Of a stretch of DNA of 64,000 nucleotides, positions 42,803 through 54,484 are shown piece after piece; position 1 is the first letter of the stretch, and every line of letters begins with the position of its first letter. The stretch is from Acanthopleura granulata (taxonomy: Eukaryota > Mollusca > Polyplacophora > Chitonida > Chitonidae). The stretch spans positions 17,243,419 to 17,307,418 of the forward strand of contig JABBOT010000002.1 in assembly GCA_016165875.1 (NCBI GenBank). Reading direction: 5' to 3'. The notes beneath the pieces were generated by a model. That model did no database searches. It saw only the letters and a program-made list of their open reading frames with translations, and was not told the origin of the DNA. The position numbers and the translations under genes were made by a program.

Positions 42803-45800
42803 ATGTCGATACTACCCTCTGGTCACAAACCTCACTCATGGATTTCCACATCCTATGGCTCCACTGCTAGTCTGAACCTGTCCGAGATCGGCCAACGTTA
42901 CGTAAGAAACGTTCCCAAGTACCCTGAATACAGTGATCCCAATGCACGCTACCGGTCCTTCAAAGAATGGCCCAAGGAGAAAGGCCAGAATCCATTTAAT
43001 CTGTCTATGGCGGGATTTTTTTACGGTGGTAAGACATACTATCTAATGATGGATATAGCCCAACTGAAACTAGCTGTCAGATTTATGTACCAGTGATAAG
43101 TGTAATACAAGGAACCAACACGTAGTTCCCTTTCATTTGTATATAGGTCTTGTTTTAGACTCGATTTTCCACTGGGTGTCCAAATCCCTTCACATTTAAA
43201 CCCAGTTTTGTTTTGCTCATTGTCTTTTAAAGTAATCTGATTTACCGTCTCTTGTCGTTCGATCCGTATAGAACTAACCCATATATAGTCAGATAATCTT
43301 TAGTGGCACCAGTGATTCGAAAAGGTTGGGTAAGGCTGATGACTGTGTATGACCTCTCTCTGTTTGTCATTTGTCATCATGCGTTGCTGCTTATTCTTGA
43401 AGGTGTAGAAGATTGTACTCGGTGTTTCCACTGTGGTATCGGGCTGAAGAATTGGTTACCACCAGACAAGCCGTTTGTGGAGCACGCTCGCTGGTCTCAG
43501 CAGTGCGCTTTTGTGCGTGAGAGGAAAGGGGATGAGTTTGTGGACAACGTAATGCAAAACTTTCCCCGGGAATTTTCTCACGTGAGTATAATTTGAAACT
43601 GTAGATTCTAAAAACTTTTAATACGGTATTTGTAGTTATTTCTATAAACCATTTTGATTTAAATCAAATGATTTGTATTCTCTTTTTGGCCAAACTTTGT
43701 GATTTACATCCGGATCGACTACTCTATGATTCACAATAGGGGAACTTTTCTTTGATTTCCAAAAGGGCAAATTGCTCTGTCATTCACAACAGGGAGAACT
43801 ACTCTTTAATTCACAAGAGATCATTTTCTTCCATTGCAATGTATATTTCAGGAGACAGAGGTGGATTCTGAGTCAAACGTGAGCACAGGTGAGACATTCA
43901 AACCACTAAACAATCGTTTATTATTACATGTTATTGTCTTTATGAAAAATTGAATTTTCATCATGTCAAACGTGGATTGAAACTTTCAGTTTTTCAATAA
44001 TTCTTTTCTTTTTATCAGCAAACATTTTTAGCACAAAGAATGTTTTATTGAATGCTTTGTAAAGTCCCGATCAATCCCCAAAAGCCTCATGTACGAAAAC
44101 AAAATACTGTAACTGTCTTAAAGACCAACTGAAATGTCTGTACCTTTTTCGTCTTTTCAGACTGTAGTGACATAATCCAGCGGGTTGTGGAGATGCCATG
44201 TGGTGTTAGCATCAAAGAGATGTTCTCTCAGAATATTGCTGTGGCGGCGGTAACTAAGGTTTTAAGCCTTCATGGTACGTCCAATCGGCAAGCGTTCATG
44301 TCTTTGTAAAATATACACCTTCTGTGAACAAAGCACTGCCATCATGGAAAAGAAAGTGCGTTGGTTGTTCTTATTTCTACGTCTTCCGGACTGTTGATTT
44401 AAGCACAGATTGTTAGGTAATAATGGTCTGGCTTTTCGCTGCCAGAACAATCAAACTTCCCGTGGCAGTTGGTATAAGGTCCTTTTGCTGTTAAAGGTAG
44501 CTGACGAAAAATCGAATGCCTGTGGCTTTGTACGAGTTGATTTTTTCCTCAGGCCGTGCACTCGAAGACCGACTATGGTATGCGCTCGATATATAATCCT
44601 TCCAGAGGGCTTGACTCAATGTGTACGGTACGTTGTTTCTGAAGAGATCAGGCCAAATAACTCCGATAATACTGCAGACAACATCAGCACCAGGGTTAAT
44701 GAGGACTTTTACCTAACTTCTAACATTGGCTGGAGCGCTCGAGGTTTATCAACGGCACACATCTGCTGAGAAATATGAAAAGGGTTTCTCTTATTGAAAG
44801 AATAAGTGTTTTTGTGTGATTTGACACAAAGAGAAGATTCAAAGCAAGGAACTGTAGAAATCAACATGCATTTCAGAATAGTAATAAAGTTAAGCTTCGA
44901 CCGAGCTCAGATGTCATCAAATCAGCCATTTCGGGAAAGGTTTATCATCTGATACATTTAGTAGTTCGAACATAAGTTGTATATATGCTTAGAACAATGC
45001 TAACATCGTTAAGTATATTAGTTGTAAGTACCATTGTAACCCATTTTTAAAGGCAACTCGTAGTTACGATTTACATAGCTCTCAAGTCCTGTGACCTGGT
45101 CACATATATATACTATTCCCATTGCATTTCATTCCCCTGGATTACCAGTCAGCCATAAGCGCTTCTGTTGACAGGTTGGGATGAGAGTGCAGTGACGATT
45201 GCGGAATTGGCAGACATCGCTGTAGATCTGCAGGAAACCCAGGACAAGGGTGAACAGGTGGCTCTTTCAAGCACTTCAGGTATGCTGCTATACAGTCGCA
45301 GTCCCAAAGTCGTTAACGCATTCAAGTTAACCTTTACACCTGATACTAATGTTTCATTGTCGGAACACAGGCTACTGCGATCACCCTGTCGAATGTTAAG
45401 GAAAATGCGTGACACTAATCAAACTAACGCAAATTCCAAATTGCTGCAACTTCCACCATATGCTGGTAGGGTTCAGTGCCCTCTTAGGCCCCTCGGTAAG
45501 ATTGGAGGCCCATGTTAAAATGGTGTCCAAATTTTGGCAGACAGACAAACAAAACGACAGACGTACAGAATTGCTCTGTCGCAGCTAATAAATATGTTAT
45601 GGATTATACCTTGTCATGACATTTAAACAGACCTGTGTATGAATGATGCCTTTGCCTGGTTTCTTGCCAAACCACGTGACAGAGCATGACTTGTTTAATA
45701 TTTGGGGTATCATAACCTGCCCTACATGTTTTTTTTCTTCTAGTACAAAGTTATAGTCTACTGTGTAGCTTATATAAATATGTCCATATATAAAATAATA

Positions 45801-46398
45801 AATATAACATTCTATGTGAGCGCTACATGAACCTAATCATAAATCCAGACACGGTGCAAGGAGAGGACCGAGAATTATAGTTCTTAGATAATTCAGGTTG
45901 GTTAAAAATATATACCGTAAAGATTATTCTTCTCACATTTTTGGTAGCCGCGGCGTCTGTTGAATACGAAGCATCTCCAGAAAACGCTCTCAGTGGTACG
46001 TAAAGTTTTTTTTCCACGTTGTACGTCAATTGAATATTCTATTAAATTTGAAAATGTCGAGCGTAAAGTGTTATCCTGAAAGGAATAGTTTATCCCCAAC
46101 CTCCATAACATCTGAATGGATTTACAATCAAACTGCAGGAAAAGTACTTAACCATTTGCCAAATTTGTGTATTAATCTCACAAGATTGTTTATGTTCTTA
46201 ACAGAAAAGGCTTCGTTGTTAGCGGAAAATCGTCGACTGAGGAAACAGATGCTCTGTAAGGTTTGCCACTCCACTGAAGTGTCTTCTGTTTTCCTCCCTT
46301 GTGGCCATCTTGTCACGTGCTCCCAGTGCGCAGCCTCGGTTTCGTTTTGCATGTTGTGCCACAACCCAGTTGCCACAGCTATCAAGGTGTATGTATAG
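42803..46398 (+). CDS. IAP: IAP (BIRC) protein 1: BIR + degenerate UBA + RING, 7 coding exons
   Basis: Exons: 42803-43028, 43403-43581, 43852-43888, 44161-44274, 45175-45279, 45948-45995 and 46205-46398 (TAG); phases agree and sum to 903 nt, 300 aa. A type II BIR spans about residues 48-115: RYRSFKEWP, GFFYGG, then zinc ligands C83, C86, H103, C110 (CFHC, EHARW), with the CGIGLKNW groove segment that in relatives binds IAP-binding motifs. Residues 148-210 align with the UBA of XIAP-type proteins but lack the MGF glycine (EMFS instead). The C-terminal C3HC4 RING starts CKVC (254-257), continues CGHLVTCSQC (269-278) and ends CMLC (285-288), the pattern of E3-active IAPs. Family role: cytosolic ubiquitin ligases restraining caspases or modulating immune signalling. 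The exon starting at 42789 carries at least 14 nt of 5'UTR, so an upstream noncoding exon is likely but not located. It shares architecture with the second IAP about 14.5 kb downstream. No coding lesion was found. Confidence 0.93.
43722..43825 (+). repeat. Degenerate ~29-bp tandem repeat, about 4 copies, in IAP-1 intron 2
   Basis: Successive related blocks: CTCTATGATTCACAATAGGG, TTCTTTGATTTCCAAAAGGG, CTCTGTCATTCACAACAGGG and CTCTTTAATTCACAAGAGAT, spaced about 28-30 bp. It lies between exons 2 and 3 of the first IAP gene and leaves splice sites intact. Confidence 0.7.
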
Positions 46399-46819
46399 GT
46401 CTAAACGCCAATATGTGAAATACGCCAGCCTTGGTCCAACTTCCAGGTCTGCTATGGCTAGTTTACTTTATTTTTGTAAAAGAGTGAAGTGCTTATTGGA
46501 ATTATATTTCAAATCATTATTTTCACCAAGTGTTAAAGCCCCGTGAGATTTAGTTGTATTACAATAATTACTTCTAAAACTTCATGTATATTTTTAGATC
46601 TGTGAAATAATTCTTGTTGAAATATTTGACGTAAAATTAAACCAGCAAAATCAAAGAAATTAAGAGAAAGGATATAGCCCTTCTACACGTGTCATAGCTC
46701 TAAAACATACCGTGGCTATTTCTTACAAAAAATGTTTGGAGCTTAATGCGTAGAGGCAATTGTTTCACCCAGTGGTAGTCACTGTCAGCTTTTCGGTTGT
46801 AATAAACTGTATTTTACAC

Positions 46820-47420
46820 TGTGATTAAAAACTGTTTTAAAACAAGGCACTTTATAAACACATTTCCGTCTCCACTTAAAAAAAACACTTCAGTGTCACG
46901 GTTATGAACCCTTAGTCTTTTACTTTAAAACACAAAAGTGTTTTGTAAGCTTGTCGGCACGTTAAAATCACTTTCAATGTTTAAAATAAAACACTTTTGA
47001 AAAGTCTTTTCAAATAAAACATGATTAGTAAACACTCCTTAAAATTGTCTCTAAATACGATATTTAGCGTTAGCTGCAAATTAGCTGAAGATCTTCCTTT
47101 GTCTTTGGGAGACACTTTTACTCCAAAAGTTGAACTTCCCATGCATATTTTTGGGGAAAAAAAGACAATAATGCATATTAATATTGACATTATGGTGCCA
47201 GGGTCAGTCGCGGTACAACACACCGTCTTATAAAACACTTTCACCGAAGTAAAACAATTTCTTCCAGATGAAACACACGTGTTTTACTGAATAGAGTGGC
47301 TGAACCCTAGAGTGAAAAAAGTGTCATGCATTAAACCACTTTTACCACAGAAGTGTTTTACAGCCAGTTATAAACACTTTCGACATAGTTTTAGATGCAA
47401 GGCGTTTTATTTCATGACAT
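46820..47420. repeat. Cluster of AAAACACTTT-like motifs on both strands
   Basis: About a dozen copies of (A)AAACACTT(T) or its complement AAGTGTTTT, for example ACAAAAGTGTTTTG (46935 on), ATAAAACACTTTTG (46986 on), ATAAAACACTTTCACC (47231 on), CACGTGTTTTACTG (47276 on) and AGAAGTGTTTTACAG (47350 on). Spacing is irregular (20-90 bp), so not a simple tandem array. Confidence 0.5.
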
Positions 47421-49051
47421 GAATGTGTCTTGCTTACATACAGTGTAGTTAAATGCTGTTTGCTTAACACATTTTTTGTGTGCATATTCAGTTTTGCCGT
47501 ATGGAACAGAACAACTTGATCCTGCGGGGCCTCAGCATATGAGAAAGTCTTGCTTATATTGGAGGTGTACTGTGTACTATAGATTTCATTATCTAACCAA
47601 GTGTGTGTTTTTATTATGTTTTATCTTCTCTACACCTTCACCAAAAACCTGACCACCGTTAAGTACGGCGTTATAGCGCAGCGTAATAAATCGTATTTAC
47701 CTGATTATGGGTTACCCAGATTTTAGATTATGGAATACAACTATTAGGCCTATTTTATCCAACATTGCAAATGATTTATCGTAAATAACACGTGAAGCCT
47801 TCTCATCTATATTCCATCGACTATATGGTAACCAGACAATATTTCTACACCGCAAAAAGGAGATTTTCTTTTAAAGACCACACAGTAATGTGAAATATCG
47901 ATTTATGGCTATAAATCAAAACATCAAACAATAAAAGTACACGAACACGCACATTCAACAATTTTGATAATTTGTCGCAATTTTTAATATCTTTGTGCTT
48001 AGCATTGTCCGCATAAAATTAAGGAAATAAAACGAGCAAAACGCAAGCGTTTGATATTTCACTAGTGTTAAATGAATTCTGGTGTTGTTATTTATTACGG
48101 GGGAAGGACAGAGTGGTTAAGACGTTATAGCACACACGAGCCGTGTGTGAACGTTCTGTCACAGGACCGATATTTTCGAATATAACACATCAATAAATCA
48201 TCTGATAACGTCATGTTCGCCAGTTTTCTCAGATAGTCAACTGGAATCCACGTGCCAGCGTTCAATCACGGTAAAAACAGTGACTGTGGGTCATTCAATT
48301 ATTGCATAAAAATATTTCAAAGATAATAATTAATATCACCTGGTAACAAGTATTTTACTGACCATTATTTGTCTTAATGTTTACCTAATAGCATAATTAG
48401 GTAATTCCATTAAAAAGTTTTTATGGAATAACCGATGGATACATGTCCTCATTTTCTCCTGACCATCACACTGGATACGTGCCTATATTGTGCTATTACA
48501 TCTTGAACTATTTAACCAGTTTAAGGGCATGTTAAGCCGTAAAATAAGCTAGTGAAAAAGTAAAACCCCATAATATGTGGCTACTTAATTCAGTACGATA
48601 TCTCGTCCTCTCTCTCCCCCGTCAAGAAAGAAAAGATAAATGTTTCCAAAAGACAAAGATCAGGTATCTGATCAAACGGCATCAAACAATTTCAAAGACC
48701 AAAAGGAAAATGTCGAAATCCTCAATGTGTCTTTGCAACCCATGACCACATCTTAACGATGTTTTATTCTTCGCTAACAATGTGTGCCGTATATCATTTT
48801 TCGTTAGTAGACAGATATTATTTTATGTGCATTTCTAATCTACAGCGTCTGCTTTGGACTTTTCACGTTAAACTAAACTTCAAATCTCTGTGTACATGTA
48901 AATGTCATTTTCTAAATGAAGGGCTCAAAATTTTGAATATATAATTTAATATAATTTAAACAATGGGACAAAGTAAAAGACATGAGTTTTGTTATTTAAT
49001 GTATAACATTCTATCCAAGTTTGTCATTGCGTGGGACACCAGAAAAAGAGT

Positions 49052-49163
49052 GCTTTATACGTGTGAACAAAGCGGCTGGGACCTGTCATTATCAGTCACG
49101 TTGTGCTGCTTTATACGTGTGAACAAAGCGGCTGGGACCCATCATTATCAGTCACGTTGTGGT
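49052..49163 (+). repeat. 56-bp direct tandem duplication
   Basis: Two adjacent 56-bp units (49052-49107 and 49108-49163) differing at three or four bases; both contain GTGTGAACAAAGCGGCTGGG and ATTATCAGTCACGTTGTG. An ORF of 119 aa reads through but matches nothing I recognise. Confidence 0.85.
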
Positions 49164-51419
49164 TTTAAGTGCCACAAAAAGCAAAGCAATTGTATCGTTC
49201 CTATACACGGACGAATTCCCGCCGTTGTTTCACTGGGCTATGAAACGGAAATACCCGTGGTTCATCGTTCGTTTCAAAATGGCAAAGGTTTCTTCGGAGA
49301 CAATTTTTGTCAAGGTGTGTAAGATCAAAGCTTGAAAGTGGAAATGTTCGCGCGGTGTTGCCGAAAAACCAGTTTCATCAGTGGCATCTTGAAGGCGGCT
49401 TGTTTATTAGAATTTCAAGTCACGGATGTGTATACGTATTTATAAGTTAATACAGTTTAACGTAAACTTCTTTAGAAAGGACAGACGGCATAAGAAAAGG
49501 AAAACTGTTCACGCCGTCTATCTTTTTAGTCTAACAACCAGTGTTACAGAGTATACGGGTGGTGTCACTATGGGGTGTGATCATTGATCATTGATTTATT
49601 CACTTAAACTAAAAGACAGCCGATGACTGAGATACTGTTCATTAAAATTGATTATTTCGTGTTACAAATTGACATATATACTTATATAGACAACCCTAGC
49701 AGCTTACCACAGTCTCAGGTTACAAGAGTGTTCCGCGCTTGGAACAATTACGTCACAGCCTAGACAGCATGGTGGCGTTTCATGGCAGTGGATGAGGCAC
49801 GGTCAAATGTCAGTTTCCGCTGTCGTAGCAGCTGTTAGAAAAAAAATACTTTACCGAAATGAACAAAACACTGAGCAACCTTTTCGGAAAACTTATCTTA
49901 GAGTATGTGCTGTCTTTCACTTTAAACTTCACTGATAGTCCACTCCACACCTATATTCAAATCGCTCACGTATGCACAGGAAATAACCCTCAGGGTGGGT
50001 GTGTCTTGTCATGGTTACAATTCTGAAACCTCGATCCTATAAGAATGCATAACACGGGTTTATTTTCAAGAGTGTATACACGTTATAAATAGTGTTCAAA
50101 CACCTCGGCGAAGAAACCGGTAAAACCAGTATATCAATCAGACTGTGCGTGATTAGATATGACGACCACATTCCGCTGGGTCGACATCAAGCTTGTAGCG
50201 GGAATGGATAACAGGGTGACAAACCTCAAAAACCGAGTGCTTTGTACTCTGGGGCACAATCACACAAAGAATAGTTATGTCTTGTAAAATGCCTTTTCGG
50301 GGGATGTCCGAATGGCGGGCGACAGTAAAATTCATCGATGACGTCATTTTCAACAATTTCCGACCACTGACGTAAATGTCCGAAAAAAAAAAAACAAAAA
50401 AAAACAACAGACAGCTTATGTTGAGATATAATCCATGCTTCAAGAATGAACTTTCTTTTTCACTTCTTGGGCATAACTTTCTTCATTTTCCTTAAAACCA
50501 TAACATTCGTTTGCCTTTTCTTGTAATGGGACAATGTAATTCAACCTCTTTGCGGTTCGTAGAAATGTGTCTAAAATTATATAATCTGGAGCTTACGCGC
50601 ACTCTACTGTCACACATCCTTTAAAACGAAGTGATTATAGTTTTGTCGTATGAAAGGTTATCTCTTACAACCAGTGAAAATATAACATACCTTAAAATTA
50701 CTGAAAGTATATTTTCAAGCGTTTAATAACACAATTTATGTGTTCATAATCCTCCTGTAAATATAATCAATGGACTTAATGACAAGAGGTTATCGGCTCT
50801 TGATTACGGTTGAGTGTTTTTGCACAGGGAATGTTTCTCCAATTTTCAGGTGTAACCCTTGCCTAGACTGAGTTTGTCTCATGTGTGTATGTGTATAGGC
50901 CTTACTGTCTCTCTGTAGGTAGTTATTTAGTCGTAAATCGCCGCTATATTTTCAATTATTCCGAGTTTCTTGTGTTTGTTTACCTTGTTGTTGTTGTTAT
51001 CGCAGTCGCTGGGGTGGTGCCGTGCAGTGCACAAAGCATAGCTGGTGCCTGGCCTATTCTGGGCTTATTGTAAATGTGTAAGTAGTCTTACTTAGCTTAA
51101 GGCAAAAACGTTAATTAGGGATTTCTATTTCATTAAGTTACTTTCTTTTGGTTAGCCTTGAATTGTTAGATACTAAGTTCAAATTCTGCAGATGCACTGT
51201 ACATTTCTGCACTTTTTTTGTATTAGGGATTCTGTCGTCTTGCCCTCTCCCTAAGTCGCCCCAGGGTATTTTCTCTCTCATAACTGTGTATATAACCTAT
51301 CCCGTCAACGTTGTTGACTCAGTAGAGCTCTCGGCCGTCATAAAACAAAGAAATACTGGCCGTAAATAATGGATTAAAAGCAAGTGTATTAATATTGTCT
51401 TGTAACTCTTCTTTACTTA

Positions 51420-51840
51420 ATGACGCTGATAATTCTGCAGCAGAATATCCAGTCTCTTTGTTCCCACGGCCAAGAATTTAAATTGTATATGTCCAATATG
51501 GAAATTCTCCCTCATGTGGTTTGTCTACAAGAACCATTCCTTAAATATGATTCAGATTTTAGTATTCCAGGTTATTCAGTCAAAAGAGCAGACGGAGATT
51601 TTTCTCCTAGAGGCTGGCTAGCTATGTTCAACAAAGGTGACGTTTCATACATTGAGGCAAAGCTTCCTGTATTCAATTCTTTTGAATGTCAATGCCATCA
51701 GTTAGCCCTGTCTTCTCGCAAGCTAAGCAATGTTGTTAATCTGTATAACCCTTGAACCAAGCTATGCGAAAGTGATTTGAATTCCCTGATCAGCACTCTT
51801 ACTGGACCATGTATCATCTGCGGTGAGTTTAACTCTCGTC
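51420..51840 (+). pseudogene. LINE endonuclease remnant
   Basis: A 111-aa open stretch begins QNIQSL, matching the N-terminal strand of LINE apurinic-type endonucleases, with the E of LQEP as the conserved catalytic glutamate. The stop at 51755 interrupts it before the D-x-N motif, which survives only as EFN in CGEFNSRH; the expected D is E. Not functional. Confidence 0.7.
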
Positions 51841-52420
51841 ACAGGGTGTAGGACAGCTCTCATAATGATGCCAGTGGTGAAGTGGTTTGTGAGTTTATCG
51901 AAGATAATAATCTTGTTGTTCTAAATAACGGGTAGGGCACTGGACATCCGCATCGGGAATTAGTCAGCAATATACCTCACTTTGTGCTCGAATGACTTGG
52001 CCGCTGAGTCGTCGTGATCTGCAGATCAAGAGTCTCCATGTGGCTGTGCTCATTTTCCAGTTGTTTCTAGTTTTGGAGTCTGCCCTCACAATAACCATAA
52101 GGGTTATCCTCCACGATGGAAAATTAACAAAGTCAATTGGTTCACATATAGAGAGGAATGCAAACTGCCGCTCACAAACAGTCTTTTTAGTGAAGAAGTT
52201 GATGTGTTTTCAAACAATGTGGTGAATATCATTAATTCTGCTGCTATAAAATCCATACCTGGCACATCTCGTAGTGGTATGATAAGAGCCCCTGTGTCAT
52301 GGTGGAGCAATGAGCGCTCTGATGCCATAAGAAAAAGGAAGCGAACAAAGAACAAAGCACAATGTTCAGGGTCGCTGGAAGATATTACAGCATATAAAAG
52401 GTGTAAAACAGAGGCTCAGC

Positions 52421-53820
52421 GTGTCATTAAGCGAGCTCCACTGGCACGAGTACTGCTTCTCCATAAATAGAACCACATCAGTAAAGTTTGTGTGGTCAAA
52501 GGTTAGAGCAATTAGTGGAAGAAATAGAAGTAACAACGTTCCCACCCTTATTTGCGAACATTTCGTTACAAACTCTGAAAAGTGTCACGTCTTGGCAGAC
52601 AATTTCACTAATGTGTCTAGCTCAAACAATTATGGTCCTGACTTCTTGTCACATAAAGACGACATAGAGAAAAACCAGCAGTTTAATAACATTGCATTTG
52701 ACGACATGCCAATTAACGAAGATTTTTCTCGAAGATTTTTTGGGCTAAAGCAGGCCCTTCATTCAATAAAGGACTCGTTTCTGGGTGAAGATGGTATTGT
52801 GTACTCGGTTGTGAAGAACCTCCCAGGCCAATGCCTGGATGTCTTACTTTCCTGGTAAGAACCCATCTTCTCCACAGTCGTATCGTCATATTGCTTTCAC
52901 TTCTAATATGTGTAAGATTATGGAGAAAACGATAAACACTCACCTCACCTGGTTTTTAGATAAAAATGGCTTGCTTTCCAAAGTGCAGAGTGGATTCCGT
53001 AAGAATCGATGTACTACTGACCATGTGGTCACTCTGGAAAATACAATGACGTTCACTTGTTAACAAAGAATATATGCTAGCTGTCTTTTTAGAGTGATAA
53101 AATGTTGGGCTAGATAAGAAGTTTTTTGTTACATTGCTCCATCAGAGTTATAATAGGTGGAGAGTACTCAAAGGGGGGACAGCTGACAAAAGGCACCCCG
53201 CCTATCACCTACACTGTTCAATATAGCAATAAATCATTTGCCTACAGCAGTTAATCTTAAACTGGACTGTTCACTGTTTTGCGATTGATAAAGCTGTTTG
53301 GTGCGTCTCTGGAAATCTCTCCGTAGCTTCAAGATACATCCAACAGGGACATGGTGATATCCTGAAGTGGAGTACGTTGTATTGTTTCAAGCTCTCACAT
53401 GTGAAGACAGAGTGTGTAATGTTTACTCGCAGGCGGCCTAACTATTTGCCCCTGCTATATCTTAATGGCAATGTGATCAAAATCTCTTCTAAATTTAAAT
53501 ACCTGTGTATGATCTTCGGCAAGCGCCTCTGAACACATCAATCTTATCACTGCAAAATGTCAGGAGATCTTGAATATGATGCGTTCCATCTCCGGGAAAT
53601 TTTTGGGAGCAGATAATATCAGTTTGTTACTTCTATACAGAGCCCTTATCCGAAGACGTTTAGATTACTGTTGTGAAGCGTACGACTCAGCATGTGTTGC
53701 TCTCAAGGCTAAACTGGATACCGTGCAATGTGCTGCTCTTCCGATATGTACAGGAAGTTTGAGATCAACACCACTCAATGTACTTCAGGTATTGTGTAAT
53801 GAATGGACATTACACATTAG
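52421..53820 (+). pseudogene. LINE reverse transcriptase remnant
   Basis: Fingers motifs (YRHIAFTS, GFRKNRCTTDH) lie in the frame opening at 52839; the preceding 52421-52858 frame encodes the upstream linker and overlaps it by a frameshift. The active-site region is full of stops (53070-53300). The thumb-like segment reopens at 53570 (YRALIRRRLDY, LRSTPLNVLQ). At least two frameshifts and multiple stops are present. Confidence 0.75.
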
Positions 53821-54139
53821 ACGTCAGTTCCGTACTTTAAAATATGTTATTAAACTTCTGTCCGGCCCTGAAAATTCGGCCGCTGATGTCCTGGAGTCGT
53901 ATGTCTGTGATGGTCTGTATGAAGATAACCTGAAGGATCCCAGCCTTTTAAGCTCCGGGGTAATAATCTCTCTCATAGATTTCCTGCTGACAGACTTGTG
54001 GTTCAAGGCTGTATTATTCCTCCTTTCCCACTTTGGCACGATTGAATTCCGTATATTTCGTTTAATTTGTTGTCTCAGGTTAAGAAGTCTAACCCTTCAG
54101 ACGTTAGTAGACTGTGTTGTAATCATTACATTGAAAGAA

Positions 54140-54484
54140 ACTGGTCAGAGTATTTGCAGATTTTTTCCGATGCCTCGAAATGCCCAGATACTGGTAAGCT
54201 TGAGGCTGTTATGAGCACCCCCGGAACTTGATTATGGTAAGAAGTCCAGATTGTCTGACTACCTGTCTGGTTACTCTGCAGAGTTAACAGCTATTCTAAT
54301 GGCTCTTCAGTTTCTTAACGTGCTCAAACCATTGAAATGTGTTATATTAATTGACTCTCTCCCTGCCTTGAAATCCTTAAAATGCCTGAATGTCACCAAA
54401 TGCTTACTACTTGTCCTTGAAGTTTTATACCTATATACTTCACTGTATAATGAAGCACCGCACCGGCTAAGGCACGACTCTTAA
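54140..54484 (+). pseudogene. LINE RNase H remnant
   Basis: IFSDASK (first Asp region) and SGYSAELTAILMALQFL (the conserved Glu helix) followed by ILIDSLPALKSL (second Asp) match the order of eukaryotic LINE RNase H domains. The pieces lie in different frames and are separated by a stop near 54230. It belongs to the decayed LINE upstream. Confidence 0.6.

Larger units (their letters stand above)
46399..51100. other. IAP-1 3' region and intergenic DNA
   Basis: AATAAA at 46801-46806, 400 nt after the IAP-1 stop, may be its polyadenylation signal. The 46820-47420 motif cluster and the 56-bp duplication are listed separately. A tRNA-like GGACAGAGTGGTTAAGACG at about 48112 looks like an old SINE head. 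No gene recognised. Confidence 0.5.

Noticed and set aside
45168..45518. 116-aa ORF as a separate gene
   Set aside because: Its first part is exon 5 of the first IAP; the rest is read-through into the intron past a good donor at 45280.
48963..49322. 119-aa ORF
   Set aside because: Spans a 56-bp tandem duplication whose unit is not a multiple of three, so the two copies are read in different frames; no conserved peptide is implied.
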